Source: Treponema sp.
GTDB taxonomy: Bacteria > Spirochaetota > Spirochaetia > Treponematales > Treponemataceae
Direction of reading: 5' to 3'
NCBI GenBank assembly: GCA_016286535.1
Contig: JAEESZ010000002.1
Coordinates: forward strand, 124,001 to 188,000
DNA: 64,000 nt
Every line of letters begins with the position of its first letter. Position 1 is the stretch's first letter. Shown here piece by piece: positions 17,713 to 26,340 of this stretch. The translations under genes and the position numbers were made by a program. A model generated the notes under the pieces. It saw only the letters and a program-made list of their open reading frames with translations, did not search any database and was not told where the DNA came from.

Positions 17713-20700
17713 TAAGATAATCCTAATTCAGAGAAAAGCTTTTTATAAGTTACAAACTCGTCTGATTTAGCAAATTCAATAATTTTATCTTCAGGCAGAT
17801 TTTCCAAAAGCTGATCCATGTAAAGCAGTACTGATTTAATGTCTTTCTTCAAATCATTGTTTGAAGTTTCTTCATCATTCTGTTCGTCGCTCTTTGCTGT
17901 AAGGTAATCTATGTTACTTTCAGAAAGTGTATTATCTGAACCGTCAAGTGAATCAAAATTATCTTCAACTGGAGTTTCATCAATAATGTCATCTTCCTGA
18001 CCAAAGGCTGCAGCAAAGGCAGCAGATTCTGCTGCAGGTTCAGAGCCTTCTTCGATTGTGATTTCTTCTTCTGCAGGAACTTCTTCTTCAAGAGGACTTT
18101 CCTCGATTGTTACTTCTTCTTCAACAGGACTTTCCTCGATTGTTACTTCTTCTTCAGGAACTTCTTCCTGAAGTGGATTTTCTTCAATTGTGATTTCTTC
18201 ATTGTCATCAAAAATAGAATCTGTGGTATCAAGTACTACTTCATCTTCTTCAAGAGGACTTTCTTCTGTTTCACTTGAAAGTTCTGGACTGATTGTTTCA
18301 GAAGCTGAAACAGAATCCATAAAATTGTTTGTGTCTGATTCAACCAGGATACTGTCATCTTTTTCTATAGAAATTTCATCAGGAAGTTCATCTTCCTTAA
18401 AGTCGTCTTCTTCAATTTCTATATTGTTAATATCTGGTTCTTCAAGATTTTCGTTTTTATAATCGAATTCAAGAGTTTCATCTGCACTTGTATTTAAGTT
18501 ATCAGATTCAGGAATTGACATTTCTTCTTCTGTAATTACAGGTTCAGATTCATCAATTTCAACTTCAGTTTCTTCAAATACAGGTTCTTCTGGATCTTCT
18601 ACTACAAGGCTACTGTCGTCATTTATAATTTCGTCAGCAGAAGGATTTTCTTCAATGTCAAAAGTTTCTTCTTCAATTGCAGGACTTTCTTGGCCAATTA
18701 CTAAAGTATCATCTTCAGAAGGTGCAGCCTGGTCTTCAAATGCGAATGTATCTTCGGCAGGTGTTTCTTCCTCTACGAAAGTTTCGTCTGTGGCAGCTGC
18801 CTCTTCTTCAACTGCGAAAGTTTCGTCTGCGGCAGGTGCCTCTTCTTCAACTGCTGGAGTAGCTTCTTCCTCTACGAAAGTCTCGTCTGTGGCAGCTGCA
18901 TCTTCTTCAACTGCAAAAGTTTCTTCTTCAACTGCTGGAGCAGCTTCTTCCTCTACCAAAGTTTCGTCTGTTGCAGGTGACTCTTCTTCAACTGTAAAAG
19001 TTTCGTCTTCAACTGCTGGAGCAACTTCTTCCTCTACGAAAGTTTCGTCTGTGGCAGGTGCATCTTCTTCAACTGCAAATGTTTCCTCTTCAACTGCAGG
19101 AGCTGTTTCTTCCTCTACGAAAGTTTCGTCTGCGGCATCTGCTTCTTCCTCTACAGCAAAGGCATCTTCTTCGGCAGCAGTTTCTTCAACTGCAGGTGCA
19201 TTTTCTTCTGCAGGAGCTTCATTTTCATCTACAACATCTGTTGTGTACATAATGTTGTTTAATTCGTCCTGAGAAAGTGCAATAGTATCGTCAGTATCAT
19301 CTCCGGCAAAGAAGCCGCTGTTTTCAGAAATATCATTTTCTGCAAAAATATTATCTTCGTCTTTTTCTTCAGCTTCTACATTGTTGTTTTTCTGTTCCTT
19401 GATTTCTTCAAGATTATGTTTAAGCTGATCAATTTCTGCTTTAAGGCCAGACAAATCTGCAGCAATCTGTTCAAGTAAAGAATTTGAAACACTTGATGAA
19501 CTTTCTGCAGGAATTGAATCTTCCGGTTTTAATTCTTCAACTTCTTCAACTTCGTCAATTTTTTCAGGAATAATATTTACAACAGGAGCTGCAGATGTGT
19601 TTTCGTTTCCAACACTTAAATCATAATCAACTACTGTGTCTTTTAATTTAGATTCCTCTACATCCTGGGTAATTGGAGTTTCTTCTGCATCTGAGTCAAT
19701 ACCAAAATCAGAAAGATCAACTTCTTCTGTCTGAATGTTTTCTGAAGAAGAGCTGCTTTCAAAAGAATCCATTGAAACTTCTTCTTCAACTGGAGTTTCT
19801 GTTACTTCTTCTTCACTTTCTTCTTCGTAGTCATCCTCAAGTTCAACTTGAGTAGCAGCAATGTTGTCTTCTGTTTCTACTGTATCAACTGAATCATCAA
19901 AAGAAATTTCCATATCTAATGGAGGTTCATCTGTAATTGTATCTTCCTGTGGGGCAGGGGCTTCTGGAGAACTTTCAAAGGATTCTCCGTCAAAGAAGTC
20001 GTCAAGTGAAACTTCTTCATCTGCTCCGGAAGCAGCAGGTTCTGCTCCTGGTTCAAAGCCGTTATTTCCTGAAGCAACAGATTCATCTGAGAAACCGTCT
20101 TCCATAAAATCATCAAGGGAGATTTCTTCTTCGCCGTCAGAAGAGATATCGAAAGTTTCTTCTGCAGGACTTTCTTCTGTACTTACTTCAGCAGAGGCTT
20201 CTTCGTCGCTTGTTTCTTCTGTTGTAAAATCTGCAGAAGTTTCTTCTGCAGGACTTTCTTCGGTTGTGAAGTCTGCAAAAGTTTCTTCAGCAGGACTTTC
20301 TTCTGTACTTACTTCAGCAGATACTTCTTCGCCGTTTGTTTCTTCTGTAGTAAAATCTGGTAGATCATCCATAGAAAAATCATCTGTAACTGCATTTTCT
20401 TCTGCAGGAGTAGTTTCAACTGAAGTTTCTTCTGCTGCACTTTCTTCTGTAGTAAAATCTGGAAGATCATCCATTGAGAAATCATCTGTAAAGGCATTTT
20501 CTGCAGAAGTTTCTTCTGTTTCTGCTGTCAGGTCTGAAGCAGCATCTGCCTGGCTGAAAATATCACTTGATTCTTCAGTAATTGTATCTTCTGTATTGTC
20601 AATTGTATTAAATTCAGATTCTAAATTAATGTCATCATCATCCAGAGATGAAGTAAAGTCATCAAATGAACCGCTTTCTTCAATTTCTGTTGTTTCAATA

Positions 20701-20996
20701 TCTCCGGTTGTTATGTTTGCTAATTCATCAGCAGAAAGAGTTGTGTCGGTATCAAAATCTAAATCATTTGAATTATTATCTGCTCCGTCATCTTTGAACA
20801 TATCCGAGAAGTCTGAGTCAGAAAAAGTATCTTCAGTATCAAAATCAGGTAAATCTAATTCTGAATTAAAATCCATACTTGCATTGTCGGAATCTGCTGC
20901 AGCACCATCATTTTCTGTGTTACCATGTTTTACCCAAACACCGTAGCTTTCCAATTCGTTGTCGTTATTCTTTTTTTCTTTAGATTTACCAAACAT
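17712..20996 (-). CDS. Very acidic repeat protein with conserved-looking C-terminus
   Basis: 1094 residues from the ATG at 20996, chosen over an open in-frame position 11 codons upstream because AGGGAG lies just before it. The start (MFGKSKEKKNND) is basic and there is no signal peptide. Most of the protein is Glu/Asp/Thr/Ser/Ala-rich and low in complexity, with two repeat blocks: copies of SMDDLPDFTTEE and TEESPAEE near residues 170-290, and 27-residue units around 600-745. A short coiled-coil segment lies near 510-545 (LSGLKAEIDQLKHNLEEIKE). The last 50 residues (IKSVLLYMDQLLENLPEDKI) look folded. First gene of the DUF115 operon; function unknown. Confidence 0.72.
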   Translation of the reverse strand: MFGKSKEKKNNDNELESYGVWVKHGNTENDGAAADSDNASMDFNSELDLPDFDTEDTFSDSDFSDMFKDDGADNNSNDLDFDTDTTLSADELANITTGDIETTEIEESGSFDDFTSSLDDDDINLESEFNTIDNTEDTITEESSDIFSQADAASDLTAETEETSAENAFTDDFSMDDLPDFTTEESAAEETSVETTPAEENAVTDDFSMDDLPDFTTEETNGEEVSAEVSTEESPAEETFADFTTEESPAEETSADFTTEETSDEEASAEVSTEESPAEETFDISSDGEEEISLDDFMEDGFSDESVASGNNGFEPGAEPAASGADEEVSLDDFFDGESFESSPEAPAPQEDTITDEPPLDMEISFDDSVDTVETEDNIAATQVELEDDYEEESEEEVTETPVEEEVSMDSFESSSSSENIQTEEVDLSDFGIDSDAEETPITQDVEESKLKDTVVDYDLSVGNENTSAAPVVNIIPEKIDEVEEVEELKPEDSIPAESSSSVSNSLLEQIAADLSGLKAEIDQLKHNLEEIKEQKNNNVEAEEKDEDNIFAENDISENSGFFAGDDTDDTIALSQDELNNIMYTTDVVDENEAPAEENAPAVEETAAEEDAFAVEEEADAADETFVEEETAPAVEEETFAVEEDAPATDETFVEEEVAPAVEDETFTVEEESPATDETLVEEEAAPAVEEETFAVEEDAAATDETFVEEEATPAVEEEAPAADETFAVEEEAAATDETFVEEETPAEDTFAFEDQAAPSEDDTLVIGQESPAIEEETFDIEENPSADEIINDDSSLVVEDPEEPVFEETEVEIDESEPVITEEEMSIPESDNLNTSADETLEFDYKNENLEEPDINNIEIEEDDFKEDELPDEISIEKDDSILVESDTNNFMDSVSASETISPELSSETEESPLEEDEVVLDTTDSIFDDNEEITIEENPLQEEVPEEEVTIEESPVEEEVTIEESPLEEEVPAEEEITIEEGSEPAAESAAFAAAFGQEDDIIDETPVEDNFDSLDGSDNTLSESNIDYLTAKSDEQNDEETSNNDLKKDIKSVLLYMDQLLENLPEDKIIEFAKSDEFVTYKKLFSELGLS
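18764..19190 (-). repeat. 81-bp tandem repeats coding for 27-residue acidic units
   Basis: The same block recurs at 18863, 18944, 19025 and 19106, exactly 81 bp apart, with a further copy at 18764 (99 bp away) and decaying copies at the edges. Each unit encodes Glu/Ala/Thr-rich sequence containing ATDETFVEEE and APAVEEETF. The spacing is a whole number of codons, so copy-number change would keep the frame. Confidence 0.85.
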
Positions 20997-21136
20997 ATTT
21001 TTTCTCCCTAATTTTTGGCTATTCTTCAATTAATTATCGGTAAGGGTAGCCGAAAAACATATACTTTATTTTATATATTTTTGTTTATTATATCATAGTT
21101 TTTTATTTTAAGAAAACAGAATTTAGTTCCGATAAA

Positions 21137-21142
21137 TAAAAT
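21137..21142 (+). promoter_or_regulatory. Possible -10 box of the FtsB-like gene
   Basis: TAAAAT ends 5 nt before the ATG at 21148 and there is no Shine-Dalgarno sequence in between, so the transcript could be leaderless. No clear -35 box is seen. The overlapping TAAATA offers an alternative reading. Confidence 0.3.
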
Positions 21143-21147
21143 AAGTT

Positions 21148-21645
21148 ATGAATCGTACCAAGTATTTGTTTTCAGTTTTAGTCGGAACTTTGACATATGT
21201 GTTGTTTTCTCTTACTGCCGGTCAGAACAGTTTTAGAGTATTAAAAAATCTGGAAGAGCAGAAACAGCTGCTCAGTGTTCAGGTAGAAGAGATACAGAAC
21301 ATTAACAGTGAACTTTCTCTTGAATATTCAGCCTTGTTAAATGATAAGGATGTTATTGCGGCTTATGCCAGAAAGCTTGATTATGTAAACGACGGCGAAA
21401 AACTCGTAAAAGTAACCGGCTTAAAACCTGCAGAAAACTCTTTATATAATACCGGAAAATTATTACGTCATACCGACTGTGATTATATCAGCGAAAAATA
21501 CTGTAAAATTGTGGGCCTGTTTTTTGGTTTAATGACCTTTGTTATTATGTTTTTATATGATATTAACAGGGGTAATATAAGTTTTGGAAAAAAAGAAAGC
21601 CTGCATGTTGCGGGAATTCCTGTCTACGAAGTAAAACAGATTTAG
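21148..21645 (+). CDS. FtsB/DivIC-like septum formation protein
   Basis: 165 residues. A short N-terminus and one transmembrane helix (about 8-25) are followed by a coiled coil (about 30-65, LEEQKQLLSVQVEEIQNINSE) and a segment with VIAAYARKLDYVNDGEKLVKV that matches the DivIC/FtsB pattern, in which these small proteins join FtsL and FtsQ at the division site. A second hydrophobic helix (about 122-140) near the C-terminus is not usual for FtsB. Family identity is by pattern; the extra helix leaves some doubt. Confidence 0.68.
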   Translation: MNRTKYLFSVLVGTLTYVLFSLTAGQNSFRVLKNLEEQKQLLSVQVEEIQNINSELSLEYSALLNDKDVIAAYARKLDYVNDGEKLVKVTGLKPAENSLYNTGKLLRHTDCDYISEKYCKIVGLFFGLMTFVIMFLYDINRGNISFGKKESLHVAGIPVYEVKQI

Positions 21646-21677
21646 TTCGCGCGGCAAAGTTAACTTAGTTCGCGCGG
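21642..21677. repeat. 13-bp direct repeat and GC-rich hairpin between converging genes
   Basis: TTAGTTCGCGCGG occurs at 21642-21654 and again at 21665-21677. The first copy holds the stop codon of the plus-strand gene, the second holds the stop codon of the minus-strand gene. The two CGCGCG cores can pair with each other, so the site could form a bidirectional transcription end, though it has no U-tract. Confidence 0.5.
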
Positions 21678-22525
21678 AACCATGTAACATTTATATCTTT
21701 GTAATTAAAATCTTCACCATTAGAAATCAATGTCTTTTTTGAACCTTTTAAGGTATCACTGTTTATCATTTTTAAATGCCAGACAATTGGTTCTGCACTT
21801 AAAGCTGCATTCAAAGCTATATTTCTTGGCAGATCAGGGTAGAATGAGGCATTTGCCCTTCCTTTTTGAGTAATTACAATCTGCTGCTCTTTACTGGATG
21901 ATTCAATTTCAACGGTAATGTTCATTGAAGCCCCGTTATTAAAAATAACAAAGCCTCTGCCACCTCGTAAAATTACAATTTTATCTATGTAGTCTTCTCC
22001 GGTCCAGGTGCCGGAAATTGTTTCAGAGTTAAAGGATGCTGATGGCTGACTAAGTGATGGAGAACTTTGTGAATCGTTTTGAATTACATTATTTTGAATT
22101 AAGTTCTTAATTGATTCCTGTAAGGTGGATTTTGATTCCATTAAAATTTTATAAAAGGAATCATATTCTCTGGAACTTGTTAATTCCTTGTTTCTGGATT
22201 TATCAAATACATGGAAGGTAACAATCCATTTATCTTCTTTTTTGTTAATTTGTGTATAAAAGGAAAGTTTGTCCTGATTAAAGAGAGAGTGTTCAGGTTC
22301 TTTTGACATACAGATTTCTGTTCTTTTATCATCTGTATTAAAATTTTGAATTTCTGAAAGCTGGGTATAGTATAAATCACTTGTCATTTTAGACATGTTT
22401 GTATCTATGTCTGTAGAAACTATGCCGTAATAATCAATGTTAAAGTCCTGGCCTGCAAGAAATGCAATATTTGAAATCATTGTGAGAATAAATAGAAATG
22501 TTTTTTTCAAATCCGCTTTATTCAA
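21665..22525 (-). CDS. Exported protein of unknown function
   Basis: 286 residues. The start is TTG, with AGGGGAT inside the end of smpB as its ribosome site, 3 nt after the smpB stop. A signal peptide ends near residue 24 (IAFLAGQ). The mature region begins with a mixed helical domain containing paired charged stretches, then a Ser/Gln-rich linker, then a strand-rich C-terminal domain (GTWTGEDYIDKIVILRGGRGF) that resembles a small beta barrel of the lipocalin-like kind found in exported proteins. No family was recognised with confidence. Confidence 0.65.
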   Translation of the reverse strand: MNKADLKKTFLFILTMISNIAFLAGQDFNIDYYGIVSTDIDTNMSKMTSDLYYTQLSEIQNFNTDDKRTEICMSKEPEHSLFNQDKLSFYTQINKKEDKWIVTFHVFDKSRNKELTSSREYDSFYKILMESKSTLQESIKNLIQNNVIQNDSQSSPSLSQPSASFNSETISGTWTGEDYIDKIVILRGGRGFVIFNNGASMNITVEIESSSKEQQIVITQKGRANASFYPDLPRNIALNAALSAEPIVWHLKMINSDTLKGSKKTLISNGEDFNYKDINVTWFRAN

Positions 22526-22528
22526 ATA

Positions 22529-22993
22529 TTATCCCCTGAGTCCTTTTGAAAATTCCCTGGCTATATCACGCTTTATATCCCTGTCTTTAATTGATGCCCT
22601 CTTATCGAACTGTTTTTTACCCTTACAAAGGCCAAGACTTACTTTTACACGGCCATTCTTTAAGTAAAAATCAATTGGAATTAAAGTGTAACCCTTTGTA
22701 TCCACCTTACGAATAAGGCGCTTTATTTCTTCTTTATGAAGCAGTAACTTTTTAGGTCTGTCCGGATCGTGATTAAAGACAGAAGAAAATGAATATTCAG
22801 ATATGTGAAGGTTTTTTACCCAGACTTCGTTATTGATGATTTCTGCAAAGGAATCTGGAAAGGAAATATTTCCATTCTTTACAGATTTTACTTCTGTACC
22901 TTCAAGGGCAATACCGCATTCGAATGTGTCCTCAATGAAGTAATCAAAACGAGCTTTTCTATTTTCTGCTATCAATTTTTTTCCGTCTGCCAT
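22529..22993 (-). CDS. smpB: SsrA-binding protein SmpB
   Basis: 154 residues, the normal length. It begins with MADGKKLIAENRKARFDYF, and continues with the family segments GIALEGTEVKSVKNG and GLCKGKKQFDKR, then a basic C-terminal tail (DRDIKRDIAREF). SmpB binds tmRNA and lets it rescue stalled ribosomes. The tmRNA gene itself was not found in the window. No Shine-Dalgarno sequence precedes the ATG; a TATAAT lies 8 nt upstream. Confidence 0.96.
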   Translation of the reverse strand: MADGKKLIAENRKARFDYFIEDTFECGIALEGTEVKSVKNGNISFPDSFAEIINNEVWVKNLHISEYSFSSVFNHDPDRPKKLLLHKEEIKRLIRKVDTKGYTLIPIDFYLKNGRVKVSLGLCKGKKQFDKRASIKDRDIKRDIAREFSKGLRG

Positions 22994-23001
22994 ATTAGTC
23001 C

Positions 23002-23007
23002 ATTATA
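23002..23007 (-). promoter_or_regulatory. Possible -10 box of smpB
   Basis: On the minus strand TATAAT ends 8 nt before the smpB ATG, so transcription would start at or next to the start codon. No convincing -35 is present; the surroundings are AT-rich, which lowers confidence. Confidence 0.35.
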
Positions 23008-23089
23008 AAATATAGTATATTTGCTTTCAAGATTATAAACTAATTGTAAGATAGTCAAATTTGTGTTACTTTAAAGAACGAGGTTAATC

Positions 23090-23788
23090 GTGGCTCTAAA
23101 AGTAACAGACTTTTCATATACATTAAAAAAACAACATAAAAAAACAGTTACAAAAGTTATTTTTTTTATTTTATTATATTTTTTTATTATTAATTTTATC
23201 CTGACTTTTTTAATTTTTCCTGTAAGGCAGCTTTCCTCTTCCATGCAGCCAAATATTATGGAATCTTCCTGCCTTATGGTTACGCCCCTTTTAAAAACTC
23301 CTGACCGCGGCGATATTGTTCTTTTAAAAGCCAGAAGTCAGACAAAAGAAGGCTTTTTTAAAAAGATTCTTAATAAAACCATTGCATTTTTTACTGCCCA
23401 GCAGATTTTCCTTAATGAAATGCAGGATTCTCCCTGTGTAAAAAACGAACTTAGAAGGGTGGTCGGTCTTCCCGGAGATACTATTTATATGAGGGATTAT
23501 ATCCTTTATATTTGTCCTGAGAATGAAAAATATTTTTTAACAGAATTTGAAGTTAGTCCTAAAAAATATTCTGTAGCTTTTTTTACACCACCTTCAAACT
23601 GGGATACCTCAATTGGCGTAAGCGGAAGTTTTGAAAAATTTACATTAAAGGATGATGAATACTTTCTTTTGGGAGATAACCGCAAAAGTTGTGATGATTC
23701 AAGACTCTGGGGGCCTGTAAAGCTTTCTTCAATAAAGGCAAAGGCTCTTTTTACATATTTTCCATTTACAAACCTTAAACTCTATTAA
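23090..23788 (+). CDS. lepB: Signal peptidase I, catalytic Lys position occupied by Arg
   Basis: 232 residues from a GTG with GAGG before it. One transmembrane helix (about 22-44) is followed by box B with the catalytic Ser (SSSMQPN, S51), box D (RRVVGLPGD, 122-130) and box E (GDNRKSCDDSRLWG). The enzyme removes signal peptides from exported proteins at the outer face of the inner membrane. In the usual box D the residue before the conserved Arg is the general-base Lys (KR-VGLPGD); here it is R122 (codon AGA). Either the family branch uses another residue or activity is altered. Confidence 0.88.
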   Translation: MALKVTDFSYTLKKQHKKTVTKVIFFILLYFFIINFILTFLIFPVRQLSSSMQPNIMESSCLMVTPLLKTPDRGDIVLLKARSQTKEGFFKKILNKTIAFFTAQQIFLNEMQDSPCVKNELRRVVGLPGDTIYMRDYILYICPENEKYFLTEFEVSPKKYSVAFFTPPSNWDTSIGVSGSFEKFTLKDDEYFLLGDNRKSCDDSRLWGPVKLSSIKAKALFTYFPFTNLKLY

Positions 23789-23793
23789 TTTTT

Positions 23794-24972
23794 ATGGGTA
23801 AAGAACTTTCGCTTTATATACATATTCCTTTTTGTCTTTCAAAATGTTCTTACTGTGATTTTTTCAGTACTGTATGTAATGCTTCGGTTCCTTCTTCTTA
23901 CCTGCAGGCCCTTAAAAATGAAATAAGTGACAAAATAAAAAGATTTGATATTTCTTTCTTTACGACCCTTTACATTGGCGGTGGAACCCCAAGTTTACTT
24001 TCAAAAAATCAGCTGAAAGATTTGTTTGATTTTCTAAATCCTTATATTTCTTCCTGCAAAGAAATTTCCATGGAAGTTAATCCGGATGATTTAAACGAAG
24101 ATTATATTTCTTTTTTGAATACACTTCCTGTAACAAGACTTTCCTGCGGAATTCAGAGCCTTAATGAAGAAAGTCTTTCCTGTGTAAAAAGAAGGGCAGG
24201 CCTCAAAGAAAACTTAAATGCCCTGGAACTTTTACATAATAAATGGAACAAGGATTTTTCAATTGATTTAATTTGTGCCCTGCCTTTTGAAAGCAGTCAG
24301 ACTTTTACGGACGGTTTAAAAAAGATTTTTGAATATCAGCCTTCCCATATTTCTCTATATTCTTTAACTCTTGAAGAAGGTACCAGGCTTTTTAACGAGG
24401 TTAATAAGGGGCTTATAAAAATTGATAATGATTTTATGGACCAGCTCTGGCTGCAGTCAAGAGCTTTATTAAAAGAGCAGGGCTATGAGCAGTATGAAGT
24501 TTCTAACTTTTCTAAAAAAGGAAAAGAAAGCCTTCACAATCTTGTTTACTGGAATCATCTTTCTTATATTGGCTGCGGTCTTTCTGCCTGCGGGACTCTT
24601 TATAATGAGGATGGATCTGCAAAAAGATTTAACAATAAAAACGACCTTTCTAATTATATAAACTTTTATTGGCAAAAATATGGAGAGCAAAGTCAGGATT
24701 ATGAACTGGTAGAAGATTGGGAAGAAATAGATATAGAAACCTCTGTTTATGAATATTTTATGATGGGCTTTAGAAAACTTTCGGGAATATCTTCAAAAGA
24801 TTTTTATAATAAGTTTAAAATTACTCTTCCCCAAAAATATATTGAGGTATTTAAAGACTGGGAAAATAAAGGCCTTTTAGTAAGCGAAAAAAATGAGGAT
24901 GATATCAGATTCTTTTTAAACTCACAAGGAATTCTTTTTTTGAATAAATTTCTTGAGGATTTACTGTTCTGA
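23794..24972 (+). CDS. hemW: HemW, radical SAM heme chaperone
   Basis: 392 residues. The radical SAM cluster motif C14-x3-C18-x2-C21 (IPFCLSKCSYC) lies at the N-terminus, followed by the SAM-binding IGGGTPSLL and a HemN C-terminal domain. The HNxxYW motif (H248-W253) separates HemW, a heme-binding protein, from true coproporphyrinogen dehydrogenase. No heme synthesis genes are nearby. It starts 5 nt after lepB without a clear ribosome site. The 3' end overlaps the converging kinase gene by 12 nt. Confidence 0.93.
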   Translation: MGKELSLYIHIPFCLSKCSYCDFFSTVCNASVPSSYLQALKNEISDKIKRFDISFFTTLYIGGGTPSLLSKNQLKDLFDFLNPYISSCKEISMEVNPDDLNEDYISFLNTLPVTRLSCGIQSLNEESLSCVKRRAGLKENLNALELLHNKWNKDFSIDLICALPFESSQTFTDGLKKIFEYQPSHISLYSLTLEEGTRLFNEVNKGLIKIDNDFMDQLWLQSRALLKEQGYEQYEVSNFSKKGKESLHNLVYWNHLSYIGCGLSACGTLYNEDGSAKRFNNKNDLSNYINFYWQKYGEQSQDYELVEDWEEIDIETSVYEYFMMGFRKLSGISSKDFYNKFKITLPQKYIEVFKDWENKGLLVSEKNEDDIRFFLNSQGILFLNKFLEDLLF

Positions 24973-26340
24973 TTTTTTCAGCTGGCAGGAAGTTTCTAAT
25001 GGAATTTCAATTGTAAAGCAACTTCCCTTATTTAACTCAGATTTTACACTGATGGACCAGCCGTGAATATCTATAATATTCTTTACTACAGCAAGACCAA
25101 TACCCATACCTTCTTCTCTTCGCGATGAAGATTCCCGGTAGAATAAATCAAAAATATTGTCCAGATTTTCGCTTGCAATTCCGCTTCCTGTATCTTCAAA
25201 CTGAATTACAATTTTAGTGTAATATTCATCAGCACGGATTGTAATTGTGTCGTTTTCTTTTGAGTATCTTATGGCATTACTGTAAAGGTTTTCAAAAAGT
25301 CTGTTTACAAGCTGATTATCCAGAGGGATAAAGTGTGGCTTTGTAAGGTTTATTTCTGTGATTATGTTTCTTTTGTAAATTGCTCCTGTAATTTTGGCTT
25401 CTTTTGCAAAAGAGTTGATTATCTGTGTAAAATCTTCCAGGTGCAGCGTCTGTTTTATTTCGCTGGTTTCCATTTTTGTATAGGAAATCAGGGAATTGAT
25501 CATGTTTTCAAGAAGTGTTGCCTTTTGTTCGATTAGTCCTACAGATTTTTTTATATCATCCTTAGAACTTATAACCCCGTCTCTTATAGCTTCTGAATAG
25601 CCCTTGATTACTGCAACCGGAGTTCTTAAATCATGACTTACACCCATAATGAATTTATTTTTCTTGTTCTGGGCCTCCATAAGAGACTGACGCATTATTT
25701 CCAGATTATTTAAGGTGGAGGTAATTTCGTTTTTGTGGTCAGAAGTCTGAATAATTGTTTTTAAATTACCGTCTGCCAGGTCTTTTGTTGTGTTTTCTAC
25801 CTGCTCAACAGAGTGGAAGATGGTTTTATATATAAAGGCAATAATGCAGACACAGATAAGAACAAGGAAAATTAAAAAGAAAATCATAGGGGCAACAATG
25901 GGTTTTTTGCCTTTTTTGTTTTCTTTCTGCCTTATAACACGGGTAATTAATATGGTTTTATGTTCCTTAAGGCGGGGCATGGTAAACTGGTAGAAATATA
26001 CATCAGAAGTTTTATTAATCAGTTTCCAGATATCTTCCTCTGAACACTGAACGCCCTTTTGAATTTCCGGCATGGATGAAAACAAAACAAATTTATCTAC
26101 ATCCATTAAAATGGCCTGAACATCAGGGGGCAGGGTGCGCATGGTGTCTTTTATATTCTTCCATTCAGATTTTGAATATTTTTGCGACTGTTTTTCTATG
26201 GAACGGATTTCCTTAGAACCGCTCATCAGAACTCTTTCTGGTGAACGCCAGTAGTGTAAAAAACACATAAAGAGACAGCACAAAAGCGGAGTTGCAATAA
26301 GAAAAGAAGATAATAAAACTAACTGATGCTTGATTTTCAT
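24961..26340 (-). CDS. Sensor histidine kinase (OmpR/EnvZ-like)
   Basis: 459 residues. Two transmembrane helices (about 6-29 and 150-171) bracket an outside domain of about 120 residues without a known fold. A HAMP region follows, then the dimerisation helix with H236 (GVSHDLRTPVAVIKGYSE) and the ATPase domain (N-box ENLYSNAIRYS; DTGSGIASEN; GMGIGLAVVKNI). It should phosphorylate the regulator encoded just upstream, whose stop overlaps this start by 1 nt. The signal is unknown. Confidence 0.94.
   Translation of the reverse strand: MKIKHQLVLLSSFLIATPLLCCLFMCFLHYWRSPERVLMSGSKEIRSIEKQSQKYSKSEWKNIKDTMRTLPPDVQAILMDVDKFVLFSSMPEIQKGVQCSEEDIWKLINKTSDVYFYQFTMPRLKEHKTILITRVIRQKENKKGKKPIVAPMIFFLIFLVLICVCIIAFIYKTIFHSVEQVENTTKDLADGNLKTIIQTSDHKNEITSTLNNLEIMRQSLMEAQNKKNKFIMGVSHDLRTPVAVIKGYSEAIRDGVISSKDDIKKSVGLIEQKATLLENMINSLISYTKMETSEIKQTLHLEDFTQIINSFAKEAKITGAIYKRNIITEINLTKPHFIPLDNQLVNRLFENLYSNAIRYSKENDTITIRADEYYTKIVIQFEDTGSGIASENLDNIFDLFYRESSSRREEGMGIGLAVVKNIIDIHGWSISVKSELNKGSCFTIEIPLETSCQLKKSEQ

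Noticed and set aside
18655..20946. Long Ser/Ala-rich open frames on the plus strand opposite the acidic repeat protein
   Set aside because: They mirror Glu/Ser/Ala codons of the minus-strand gene, are very low in complexity, and have no ribosome sites. The minus-strand frame has a good start, operon overlaps and a folded C-terminus.
20997..21147. Riboswitch in the leader of the acidic protein gene
   Set aside because: There is a weak GGCTA/TAGCC pair in the leader but no match to a known riboswitch core, and the gene has no metabolic role that would suggest one.
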